8,159 nucleotides of DNA from Hyphomicrobium sp. (lineage in GTDB: Bacteria > Pseudomonadota > Alphaproteobacteria > Rhizobiales > Hyphomicrobiaceae), in assembly GCA_025927515.1 (NCBI GenBank), contig JAICLG010000133.1:1-8159 (forward strand), in the 5' to 3' direction. Positions 1 to 6,229 of the stretch are shown in pieces; position 1 is the stretch's first letter; each line of letters starts with the position of its first letter. The notes under the pieces are model-generated. The model saw only the letters and a program-made list of their open reading frames with translations, was not told the DNA's origin and did not search any database. Position numbers and translations under genes: made by a program.

Positions 1-96
1 TCCGGCGAGCTGGCGCGGCGTCACGCCGATCCACGCGAGCGTGCCGGGGGGCACGTCGGATGCTGGATAATCTGCAGGGCTAGCGGATTTGCTCAT
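1..96 (-). CDS. N-terminus of probable DHA2-family (EmrB-like) drug efflux transporter, partial
   Basis: Only the first 32 codons are inside the window; the gene continues beyond base 1. The start is ATG at 96-94, with a GAGG ribosome-binding site nine bases upstream. The visible peptide is a hydrophilic leader (MSKSASPADY...) followed by TLAWIGVTPRQLAG, which would sit just ahead of a first membrane helix. The identity rests mostly on position: it begins 33 bases after the emrA stop on the same strand, the standard emrA-emrB order, and proteobacterial DHA2 pumps often have a short polar leader of this kind. EmrB-type proteins are 14-helix proton-driven inner-membrane pumps that work with EmrA to expel toxic hydrophobic compounds. 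No transport motif is visible, so the family call is inference. Confidence 0.6.
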   Translation of the reverse strand, partial: MSKSASPADYPASDVPPGTLAWIGVTPRQLAG

Positions 97-129
97 GGCT
101 CATTGCCTCGGATGACGCGACCCGGATCG

Positions 130-1416
130 CTATTTCGCGGCCTGTTTTTGATCGGAGCTTTTCGGTGTCGTGCGCGTGTCGATGCCGACGACCACGGACA
201 GCCCCGGCCGCAACCGGCCCTTCGCCTCGGATGCGGGAACCGCGATCCGCACGGGGACGCGCTGCACGATCTTGGTGTAATTGCCTGTCGCGTTCTCTGG
301 CGGCAGCAGCGAGAATTGCGATCCCGATGCCGGCGCGACGCTGACGACCGTCCCTTTCAGGGCTTCGCCGTCGAGCGCATCGACCTCGACGCTCGCCGTC
401 TGGCCGACAGCCACAGGCCCGAGCTGCGTTTCTTTGAGGTTCGCATCGACATAAACCTTGTCGAGCGGCACGACGGCCGCGAGCCGCTTGCCCGGCGTTA
501 CGTAATCGCCGACCTGAACGCTCCTGTTGCCGATGATGCCGTCGAAGGGCGCGCGAATGACGGTAAACGAAAGATCGCGAGCAGCCTGATCGACGGCGAC
601 CTGCAACTCTTTGGCTACCTCCACCGCCTGTTGGCGCTGCGCATGAAGAAGCGCGATGTTGGCGTCGGCCGACTGAATGCCCGCCTCATCGGCTTTCACT
701 TGGGCGCGGGCGGAATCGCGGGCGGCGATGGTGGCATCGAGCGAAGCCTTGGTCGAATAATCCTTGGCGGTGAGGGCGCTCGTGCGTCGGAAGTCGGCTT
801 CGGTTTTGACGACCGTCGCCTTCGCGGATTCGAGTTGCGCGCGAGCCTGTGCGGCCGTCGCTTCGGCCGCTTGGATCTGCGCATCGAACGTCAGGATCTG
901 GGCGTTCTGCGTCGCGAGCTTGGATTTGGCCTGATCGAGCGCCAACCGATAGTCGCCGTCGTCGAGACGGACGAGCACCTGACCAGCCTTGACCGACTCG
1001 TTGTCGACGATCGGAACGTCGGTGACGTAGGCGGAGACTTTCGGCGAGATGATCGACATGTGAACGCCGACGTACGCGTCATCTGTCGAAACAATGAAGC
1101 GGCCGACGGTAATGTATTGATAGGCGAACCAGACGCCCGCCATCAGGGCCAGAGCTCCGATGCCCATGAAGATCGGTTTGCGCCGTGAGCGCGGCTTCGC
1201 GGTTTCGGCATCCGCTGGCTTGGCTGAGACTGCTTCCCGCGCGGTCGCCGGTTCCCTGCTGTCCGCGCGGGGCGCGGCATCGGCTTTTATTTTCGCAATC
1301 TTGGAATGGTCTGCGATCTCGTTGAGGTGGGAGTCCGCAGGGGCCGTGGAGTGGTCGTCGCCCGCGGTCCGGTCCAGGCGCTCGAGCACGACGGCATTCG
1401 CCTTTCCTCTCGACAT
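130..1416 (-). CDS. emrA: EmrA/HlyD-type membrane fusion protein of a multidrug efflux pump
   Basis: The product has 428 residues. It is the periplasmic adaptor that links an inner-membrane DHA2 pump to an outer-membrane channel. In order: a polar, charged cytoplasmic tail (about 1-80), one membrane helix (about 81-103), the STDDAYV motif typical of EmrA (110-116), a first lipoyl half (about 134-156), a long Ala/Gln-rich coiled-coil hairpin (about 157-283), a second lipoyl half with RAPFDGIIGNRSV (288-300), then a beta-barrel region with LLPPENATGNYTKIVQRVPV (370-389), an EmrA hallmark. The start is ATG at 1416-1414 with AGGGA nine bases upstream. It is followed 33 bases later by the probable pump gene, so the two form an operon, divergent from a TetR gene. 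Expression is probably repressed by that TetR protein through the operator at 1449-1465. The 80-residue cytoplasmic tail is longer than in E. coli EmrA. Confidence 0.93.
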   Translation of the reverse strand: MSRGKANAVVLERLDRTAGDDHSTAPADSHLNEIADHSKIAKIKADAAPRADSREPATAREAVSAKPADAETAKPRSRRKPIFMGIGALALMAGVWFAYQYITVGRFIVSTDDAYVGVHMSIISPKVSAYVTDVPIVDNESVKAGQVLVRLDDGDYRLALDQAKSKLATQNAQILTFDAQIQAAEATAAQARAQLESAKATVVKTEADFRRTSALTAKDYSTKASLDATIAARDSARAQVKADEAGIQSADANIALLHAQRQQAVEVAKELQVAVDQAARDLSFTVIRAPFDGIIGNRSVQVGDYVTPGKRLAAVVPLDKVYVDANLKETQLGPVAVGQTASVEVDALDGEALKGTVVSVAPASGSQFSLLPPENATGNYTKIVQRVPVRIAVPASEAKGRLRPGLSVVVGIDTRTTPKSSDQKQAAK

Positions 1417-1448
1417 GAGTCCAAATCCCTAGAAAATGCCACAAATCA

Positions 1449-1465
1449 AACCAAACGGTTCAGTT
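1449..1465 (-). promoter_or_regulatory. Putative TetR operator O1, emrA side
   Basis: This 17-base site, AACCAAACGGTTCAGTT, is the inverted copy of the site at 1507-1523 with one mismatch. Its core AACCAAACGGTT is a slightly damaged version of the palindrome AACCG-NN-CGGTT typical of TetR-family operators. It begins eight bases past the -10 of the leftward promoter, so it should cover the emrA transcription start. The sequence match is seen directly; repression is inferred. Confidence 0.75.
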
Positions 1466-1470
1466 CGCGA

Positions 1471-1501
1471 TTGACATATACTTCCGGATGGCCGATATCA
1501 A
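1471..1501. promoter_or_regulatory. Overlapping divergent promoters for tetR and emrA
   Basis: Rightward (tetR): TTGACA at 1471-1476, a 17-base spacer, and GATATC at 1494-1499. Leftward (emrA): TTGATA read from 1501 to 1496, a 17-base spacer, and TATGTC read from 1478 to 1473. Each -35 overlaps the other promoter's -10, and both occupy one 31-base block centred on base 1486, which is also the midpoint between the two operators. The -35 boxes are strong and the -10 boxes are weak matches. The two polymerases should exclude one another. No start site has been measured. Confidence 0.6.
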
Positions 1502-1506
1502 GAGGA

Positions 1507-1523
1507 AACTGAACCGTTCGGTT
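1507..1523 (+). promoter_or_regulatory. Putative TetR operator O2, tetR side
   Basis: The site AACTGAACCGTTCGGTT contains the perfect 14-base dyad GAACCG-TT-CGGTTC (1511-1524). Arms of this form are typical of TetR/AcrR-family operators. It begins eight bases after the tetR -10, so it should cover the tetR start and give autorepression. Its core is centred 63 bp from the core of O1, about six helical turns, so both sites face the same side of the DNA. Confidence 0.8.
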
Positions 1524-1547
1524 CGATTATTTTGCATATTTTTCGGA

Positions 1548-1564
1548 ACGAGCATTTTGCTCGT
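1548..1564 (+). promoter_or_regulatory. Hairpin in the tetR leader
   Basis: A perfect inverted repeat, ACGAGCA-TTT-TGCTCGT, lies 13 bases before the tetR ATG and just ahead of the ribosome-binding AGGA (1567-1570). It could form a 7-bp stem in the tetR mRNA and affect its translation or stability. Its sequence is unlike O1 and O2, so it is probably not a third copy of that operator. The role is unknown. Confidence 0.4.
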
Positions 1565-1577
1565 GTAGGATTGAGCC

Positions 1578-2255
1578 ATGGATTCGCCTGCCGCACCTTC
1601 GTCCGCACCCCGGGACCGCCGCGGCGGCCGCCCGGCCGCGGGAACGGACCCCCAAAAACGCCGCCAGATCCTGGAAGGCGCCGGCCGCATCTTCTCGACG
1701 CTCGGCTTTGATGCCGCGAGCATGAACGATGTGGCACGCGAGGCGCAGGTCTCGAAGGCGACGCTCTACGTCTACTTCCAGGACAAGGAGCACCTTTTTG
1801 CAGCCATTTGCGCCGAGCGCCGCGACAGGAACATCTCCGAGCTGATCGCGCTATTGGATGTCGAGAAGCCAATCGAAGACGTGCTGATCCGCTTCGGCAC
1901 CGACATGATCGCGCTGCTCTCGCAGCCGTTCGTCGTCGCCGCGCACAGGATCGTCATCGGCGTCGCCGGGCGGATGCCCGAGGTGGGAAATGAATTCTTT
2001 GACGCCGGGCCGCGGCGGACGACCGACGCGCTGGCCTCATATATTGATAAGCACGTTGCCGCGGAGCGCCTTGTGGTGCCGGACTCGCCTCTGGCCGCGG
2101 CGCAGTTTCTCGATCTCGTCCAAACGGAGATCATGCGCCCGCGCCTTTATGCGGTCGTCAACAAACCGGCGACGGACGAAGAAATCGACAAGGTCGTCAG
2201 ATCGGCCGCCGCGATGTTTATCGCCGCATACGGCGCTTCCGCCCGCCGATCCTAG
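1578..2255 (+). CDS. TetR/AcrR-family transcriptional repressor of the adjacent efflux operon
   Basis: The product has 225 residues, a normal TetR length. After a disordered Pro/Arg-rich leader (1-24) comes the DNA-binding domain (about 26-75). Its helix-turn-helix is DVAREAQVSKATLYVYFQDK (51-70), carrying the TetR signature in which the recognition helix leads into LYxYFxxKExLF. The rest (about 80-225) is an all-helical ligand-binding and dimerisation domain resembling the AefR-like C-terminal type. AGGA lies seven bases before the ATG. The gene is divergent from emrA, with two palindromic operators between them, so the simplest model is a local repressor released by a pump substrate. The ligand cannot be read from the sequence. 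The stop codon overlaps that of the convergent asnB gene. Confidence 0.92.
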   Translation: MDSPAAPSSAPRDRRGGRPAAGTDPQKRRQILEGAGRIFSTLGFDAASMNDVAREAQVSKATLYVYFQDKEHLFAAICAERRDRNISELIALLDVEKPIEDVLIRFGTDMIALLSQPFVVAAHRIVIGVAGRMPEVGNEFFDAGPRRTTDALASYIDKHVAAERLVVPDSPLAAAQFLDLVQTEIMRPRLYAVVNKPATDEEIDKVVRSAAAMFIAAYGASARRS

Positions 2256-4303
2256 GCATAATCGGCTGCTGCGGCGCTCTCGGGCATTGCCTCTGCGAAG
2301 CCGAGATCGCGGTACTCTCTGTCGAACCCTGAAAGCCCACGCCAATCGGGAAGATTGGCGAGGGAGGAATCGATGAACGTGTGATGCCACAGCTGCGTCG
2401 CGAGAACGGCGACCAGACCCAGCTCCATCGAGCTGCGCTGATAAAAGCGAGGCGAGAGTTCGCGATATTTCGTGCGCCACGTGGCGACGGCTTTGGGATC
2501 GAAATAGCCGGTTTTTTTCAGCGACTCTTCGCTCAGAAGCTCGTCGACATAGGGCAATCTCTGCTGCAGGAAGAAGCCATCGAGCGGCGCCCGGAACATG
2601 CCCTTTGGACGCCATGCCACCGACTTCGGCAGCCATCTCTCCGCGACGCGGCGCAGAAGATATTTTTCCCTGAGCCCCTTTAATTTCAGGTTCGGGTCGA
2701 TGCCCGCGAGGAGATCGAAGACGTTGTTGTCGAGGAACGGGTAGCGCATCTCGACCGACTGGCTCATCGCGATCCGGTCGCCCTTGAGGCTCAGGAGCTG
2801 GCCGGGCAAGTGAATGCGTCCGGCCCAGTAGATGGCGCGGTTGACGGGATGCCAACTCCGCGCGCGTTCAAGGTCGGGCTCGAAATCCGCGTAAGGATCA
2901 TGGCCGGAAAGCCCGGCGAGCATGCCCGGGCTGTAGAAGCGGAAGCGCGAAGCGCCGAGCAAATCATAAAATCTTTGAAAGGCGTGCGGACCGCCGGCGG
3001 ACCCAACGCAGCGCTCCAGGTAGGCGACGGCGTCCTTGTTGCAGCCGAGCCAGGTGAAGAACCTCTTCCTGACGGCCGCATCGAGCGTACCGCCGGAAAT
3101 CGCGCCGAGCCCTTCGAGCATGCGATTGATCTTGTACCACGGGTATCCGGCGAGCCATTCGTCGGAACCTTCGCCCGTCAGCGCAACCTTGAATCCTTTG
3201 TTGCGCACTTCGCCCGCGAGCAGCATCAGCGCCGTGCATGATGTGTCTGTCACCGGCGCTTCCGTCGCGACCAGCAGACGCTGATAGTTCGCAACGATTT
3301 CTTCCGAGCCGCACGGCACGACGTAGGGGTCGGCTTCGAGATGCTTTGAAATAATCGCAGCCTGCTCGGTCTCGTCGAGTTTCGGATCGCGGATCTTGGA
3401 CGTGAATGTCGTCGGAGCCGCGCCGAGAATATCCCGCGCCATTGCCACGACGGTGCTGGAATCGACTCCGCCGCTCAGATACGAGGCGACGGGAACGTCG
3501 GCGCGGAGACGGCGCTGCACAGCGGCGTAGAGCGTACTCTCCAATTCGTCGACGAGAACTTTCTCGTTCCCGCCACGCGTTTCCATTCCCTTGTCGGGAA
3601 AATCCATCGACCAGTAGGTATGCTCGCTGATCTTTGCGTCTTCTCCGGAGCGCCCACGCGCGATCGTGAGAAATTTCCCCGGCGGCAGGATGTTGATGCC
3701 TTCGAAGCAGCTGAACGGTCCCGCTACCGCGAGAAAATTGAAAACCGCGTCGATGCCGCGCCGGTCGGGCTTCGGGTCGATAAGCCCGGTCGCCAGAAGC
3801 GTCTTGATCTCGGATCCGAAAATAAGCCAGTCAGCGCCGAACCGCGTCGTGCGCGTCCAGTACAAGGGGCAGATGCCGAAGCGGTCGCGCGCCAGAATGA
3901 ACGTCTGCTTGCGTTCATCGAACATCGCCAGCGCAAACTGACCGTTGAGCTTGGCGAACATGTCCTGCGCGTATTCCTCCCACATGTGCGGGAGGATTTC
4001 GGTATCGCAATGCGTCGTCAGCCGGTGCCCGCGATTTTTCAAATCGTAGCGCCAATCGTTCTGATCGTAGATCTCGCCGTTGAAGACGACCGAAACGGTC
4101 TTGTCCTCGTTGAACATCGGCTGCCGGCCATCCGCGAGACCGACGATGCTCAGACGCCGAGAGGCAAAACCGAACCCCGGACGCTGCAGATAGCCTTCTT
4201 CATCCGGACCACGATGGTGCATCGCGTCGGCAGCGCGCTTCAATACGGACGCGGGAACCGCGCGACGGCTTTTGAGATCGATAATGCCGAAGATGCCACA
4301 CAT
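2252..4303 (-). CDS. asnB: Asparagine synthetase (glutamine-hydrolysing), AsnB family
   Basis: The product has 683 residues and makes asparagine from aspartate, glutamine and ATP, or acts as a related amidotransferase. The start is set by MCGIFG, because Cys2 must become the N-terminal nucleophile after Met removal; the frame stays open upstream to 4498 but that part should not be translated. Glutaminase domain: RGPD (31-34), RRLSI (49-53), NGEIY (75-79), DTE (100-102), RDRFGI (139-144). Synthetase domain: PP-loop SGGVDSS (277-283), TGEGSDE (376-382), RYPFLD (520-525), EKYLLRR (546-552), RPKG (565-568). All key residues look intact. It is longer than E. coli AsnB (554), as in several proteobacterial AsnB homologues linked to polysaccharide or peptide tailoring, but no such genes are nearby. 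Its ribosome-binding site is poor (GGAG, 13 bases upstream). Confidence 0.92.
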   Translation of the reverse strand: MCGIFGIIDLKSRRAVPASVLKRAADAMHHRGPDEEGYLQRPGFGFASRRLSIVGLADGRQPMFNEDKTVSVVFNGEIYDQNDWRYDLKNRGHRLTTHCDTEILPHMWEEYAQDMFAKLNGQFALAMFDERKQTFILARDRFGICPLYWTRTTRFGADWLIFGSEIKTLLATGLIDPKPDRRGIDAVFNFLAVAGPFSCFEGINILPPGKFLTIARGRSGEDAKISEHTYWSMDFPDKGMETRGGNEKVLVDELESTLYAAVQRRLRADVPVASYLSGGVDSSTVVAMARDILGAAPTTFTSKIRDPKLDETEQAAIISKHLEADPYVVPCGSEEIVANYQRLLVATEAPVTDTSCTALMLLAGEVRNKGFKVALTGEGSDEWLAGYPWYKINRMLEGLGAISGGTLDAAVRKRFFTWLGCNKDAVAYLERCVGSAGGPHAFQRFYDLLGASRFRFYSPGMLAGLSGHDPYADFEPDLERARSWHPVNRAIYWAGRIHLPGQLLSLKGDRIAMSQSVEMRYPFLDNNVFDLLAGIDPNLKLKGLREKYLLRRVAERWLPKSVAWRPKGMFRAPLDGFFLQQRLPYVDELLSEESLKKTGYFDPKAVATWRTKYRELSPRFYQRSSMELGLVAVLATQLWHHTFIDSSLANLPDWRGLSGFDREYRDLGFAEAMPESAAAADYA

Positions 4304-4598
4304 GGATATCCAAGCGCTCCAGGGGGTCGGCGCACGAAACAAGCGCGACGCGTTGGTTTCATTTCCGCAGCACAGCAGCAGCGGCTTTACCGGGCGGACG
4401 CGACGCTCGGCTATTGATCGCGGGCTGTGCCCAGTTTTTTCCGCAGTCGTCTCTATATGGGCAGGAGTTCGCGGAATGGTGGTTAGTGTAAGCGACAAAT
4501 ACGCACAACACGGCGGATGGAAGCAGCTAGGCCTGGCGGCCTAGCACTCTGTAGTGACGCCGGAAAACGCGTCGACGCTGACCATTTTGCCCGATGCG
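4304..4598. other. Gap between asnB and the small repeat-protein gene
   Basis: No convincing gene lies in this 295-base stretch. The asnB reading frame remains open leftward from 4498, but the conserved MCGIFG start excludes it. No clear -35/-10 pair for asnB was found. The only structure of note is the inverted repeat at 4526-4545. Confidence 0.5.
4526..4545 (-). terminator. Perfect 8-bp hairpin downstream of the small secreted-protein gene
   Basis: GCTAGGCC-TGGC-GGCCTAGC is a perfect inverted repeat with a four-base loop, 53 bases past the stop of the gene ending at 4599. Read leftward it is followed by TGCTTCC rather than a T-run, so it is not a classical intrinsic terminator. It may end or protect the upstream transcript. 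Confidence 0.35.
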
Positions 4599-4886
4599 CT
4601 ATGGAGCGGGAGTTGGACTTGGGGTCGGCGTTGCCGGAGACGTACCATTGTTTTCGGGTGGGCTCGCGGGCGTCTCCGCCGGCTTTTCGGCAGCAGCTTT
4701 GTCTGCGGCTGCTTTGTCTGCCGCGGCTTTGTCGGCAGCGTCCTTCGCTTCGGATGCAGCTTTGTTGGCGTTCGCGCTATCGGCGGCAGCTTTGTCCGCG
4801 GCCTTGTCCGCTTTTTCTTTCTGACTATCGCACGCAGCGCAGCCGAGTGCGCCCAATACGGCGAGCGCTACCAAAAATTTCCTCAT
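4599..4886 (-). CDS. Small exported or lipid-anchored Ala/Lys/Asp-repeat protein
   Basis: The product has 95 residues. The chosen start is ATG at 4886, with AGGGAG seven bases upstream; an upstream Met in frame (4952) lacks these features and would bury the signal peptide. Residues 1-18 (MRKFLVALAVLGALGCAA) form a signal peptide ending near Cys16 and Cys19. Either could be the lipidated residue, but neither lipobox is ideal: -3 to -1 is Ala-Leu-Gly for Cys16 and Cys-Ala-Ala for Cys19. Residues 20-68 are a charged Ala/Lys/Asp repeat (DKAAA units), probably a long helix or coiled coil, and 69-95 is a Pro/Thr/Ser-rich, flexible tail ending TPTPSPTPAP. The architecture resembles Lpp-like or wall-binding spacer proteins, but no homologous family is recognised. 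Function unknown; location probably periplasmic. Confidence 0.75.
   Translation of the reverse strand: MRKFLVALAVLGALGCAACDSQKEKADKAADKAAADSANANKAASEAKDAADKAAADKAAADKAAAEKPAETPASPPENNGTSPATPTPSPTPAP
4689..4733 (-). repeat. Three tandem 15-bp units encoding DKAAA
   Basis: Three consecutive 15-bp units (4689-4703, 4704-4718, 4719-4733) each encode Asp-Lys-Ala-Ala-Ala in the gene at 4599-4886. More diverged copies follow towards the gene's 5' end. The invariant part on the + strand is GCTTTGTC; differences fall mainly at third codon positions, so the amino-acid pattern appears to be what is kept. Confidence 0.8.
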
Positions 4887-5060
4887 TTCAAATCTCCCTA
4901 TCAGCAATACCAAAGTATTACGGAAAGTGGACGAAAAGAGATTGAGGCGCAACCGGCGGCTGAAATCAAGTTGATCTTATCGCCGCAAAGGAAAGCAAAT
5001 AGTCGAACAAAGTTTTTTAAAATTGGCGACCTGCTCAGCGCGCCGGGCATGCCTGGACGC

Positions 5061-5906
5061 TTAGTCCTTGCGGCGGCGCGTCATGAACGCCAGACGTTCG
5101 AGGAGATGGGCATCCTGTTCGTTCTTGATCAAAGCGCCGGCAAGCGGTGGCACGAGCTTGCGTGGATCGCTTTCACGAATGAGAGCTGGATCGATGTCTT
5201 CATGCAGGAGCAATTTAAGCCAGTCGAGCAACTCCGACGTCGACGGCTTTTTCTTGAGGCCAGGCACATCGCGCAATTCGTAGAAAACTCTGAGCGCATC
5301 GCCGACGAGGCGATTTTTCAAACCGGGAAAATGTACGTCGACGATTTGGCGCATCGTCTCCGCGTCGGGGAATTTTATGAAATGGAAAAAGCAACGCCTC
5401 AGGAATGCGTCGGGTAATTCCTTTTCATTGTTCGACGTAATGAGCACGATCGGGCGCGTCGAAGCTTTCACCGTCTCGCCGGTTTCGTAGACGAAGAACT
5501 CCATGCGATCGAGTTCCTGCAGGAGATCGTTCGGAAATTCGATGTCGGCCTTGTCGATCTCGTCGATCAGCAGCACGGAGCGCTCCGGAGCCGTGAAGGC
5601 TTCCCACAGTTTGCCGCGCTTGATGTAGTTGGCGATGTTCTTGACGCGCTCGTCGCCAAGCTGCCCGTCGCGAAGCCGTGAAACCGCATCGTATTCGTAG
5701 AGGCCCTGCTGCGCCTTCGTCGTCGATTTAATGTGCCATTCGATCAACGGAGCGTTGAGGGCTCTTGCAACTTCGGCCGCGAGTACCGATTTGCCGGTCC
5801 CAGGCTCGCCCTTGATCAGCAAGGGCCGCTCGAGACGGATAGCGGCGTTGACCGCGACTTTCAGATCGTCGGTCGCAACGTAAGAGGAGGTACCTTCGAA
5901 TTTCAT
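5061..5906 (-). CDS. MoxR-type AAA+ ATPase
   Basis: The product has 281 residues, complete for the MoxR/CoxD-like group of cytoplasmic AAA+ ATPases. These remodel or activate partner proteins, commonly with a von Willebrand A (VWA) partner. Visible elements: Walker A GEPGTGKS (33-40), Walker B VLLIDEID (111-118), sensor 1 in LITSNNEKELPDAF (155-168), arginine-finger region LRRC (169-172), and a sensor-2-like segment STSELLDWLK (222-231). All catalytic residues appear present. GGAGG lies eleven bases before the ATG, the only sensible start. Such genes are often followed by a CoxE-like VWA gene; here the next gene on the strand, 174 bases on, encodes the unrelated repeat protein. The partner is therefore elsewhere or lost. 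A specific role in cofactor insertion, carbon monoxide oxidation or stress cannot be assigned. Confidence 0.9.
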   Translation of the reverse strand: MKFEGTSSYVATDDLKVAVNAAIRLERPLLIKGEPGTGKSVLAAEVARALNAPLIEWHIKSTTKAQQGLYEYDAVSRLRDGQLGDERVKNIANYIKRGKLWEAFTAPERSVLLIDEIDKADIEFPNDLLQELDRMEFFVYETGETVKASTRPIVLITSNNEKELPDAFLRRCFFHFIKFPDAETMRQIVDVHFPGLKNRLVGDALRVFYELRDVPGLKKKPSTSELLDWLKLLLHEDIDPALIRESDPRKLVPPLAGALIKNEQDAHLLERLAFMTRRRKD

Positions 5907-6048
5907 GAAAAATTTGGCCTCCGGGGCTGGTGTGTCCAGAGCCTACGGGCGAGGGTTAATCACAAGCAAGATGACCGAAGCGCACTGCTCACCAAAAACA
6001 ATTCTTCCGAGTGACCTTGAAGGGAACAGAGCGAATGTCATAAGCTTC

Positions 6049-6064
6049 TGTTATAGCTAGAACA
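6049..6064. promoter_or_regulatory. 16-bp dyad upstream of dksA
   Basis: TGTTATAGCTAGAACA is symmetric around AGCT except for one pair (A opposite G). It lies about 40 bases upstream of the candidate dksA -35 element. It has the size of a dimeric repressor or activator site, but no regulator is known for it, and a chance match is possible. Confidence 0.3.
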
Positions 6065-6210
6065 ATTCGCACGACGTCGACGGCCTGTCGTTCGTCTAGT
6101 GTGCTTGACTCGATGGCCCCGTCGCATAGATAAGGGTCGGCCGAAATAGGGGCGCGATTCTTTTCTGAGCGTCCGGTCTTTCGGTAACGATTATCAGCTC
6201 GAGTGCACAA

Positions 6211-6224
6211 GCCTCAGGAGAGGC
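6211..6224 (+). promoter_or_regulatory. Ribosome-binding site of dksA inside a small hairpin
   Basis: The AGGAG at 6216-6220, nine bases before ATG 6230, decides the start of dksA over the upstream in-frame GTG at 6203. The same bases form the loop and stem of GCCTC-AGGA-GAGGC, a 5-bp GC-rich hairpin that could limit ribosome access. The pairing is seen in the sequence; an effect on translation is inferred. Confidence 0.45.
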
Positions 6225-6229
6225 GGACG

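Larger units (their letters stand above)
5907..6229. promoter_or_regulatory. Divergent region between the MoxR ATPase gene and dksA
   Basis: No gene is supported in this 323-base stretch; a leftward frame at 5989-6210 has only a TTG start and no ribosome-binding site. It should hold promoters for both neighbours. A candidate for dksA is TTGACT (6105-6110), an 18-base spacer and GATAAG (6129-6134), giving a leader of roughly 90 bases. A near-perfect dyad lies at 6049-6064 and a small hairpin at 6211-6224. No convincing promoter was found for the ATPase gene. Confidence 0.4.

Noticed and set aside
103..1188. Long rightward open frame opposite emrA
   Set aside because: It is Arg/Asp/Gly-rich with no domain and lies entirely antisense to a well-supported emrA gene; a typical high-GC shadow.
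3620..4417. 265-codon rightward frame opposite asnB
   Set aside because: It is antisense to conserved catalytic motifs of asnB, has shadow-like composition and no recognisable domain.
4304..4498. 65-residue N-terminal extension of asnB
   Set aside because: The family needs Cys2 as the free N-terminal nucleophile, so translation must begin at the MCGIFG methionine at 4303.
4965..4975. Dyad ATCAA-G-TTGAT upstream of the small repeat-protein gene
   Set aside because: It is short and AT-rich, and no promoter can be placed relative to it; chance occurrence is likely.
5008..5060. Possible intrinsic terminator after the MoxR gene
   Set aside because: The best stem is only four pairs with a large loop, and the following AATTTTAAAAAAC is not a clean T-run.
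4554..5417. 287-codon rightward frame across the repeat gene and the MoxR gene
   Set aside because: It spans two genes and an intergenic gap on the opposite strand; its sequence mirrors the repeats and MoxR codons.
5989..6210. 73-codon leftward frame in the moxR-dksA gap
   Set aside because: It has only a TTG start, no ribosome-binding site and no family, and it covers the candidate dksA promoter.
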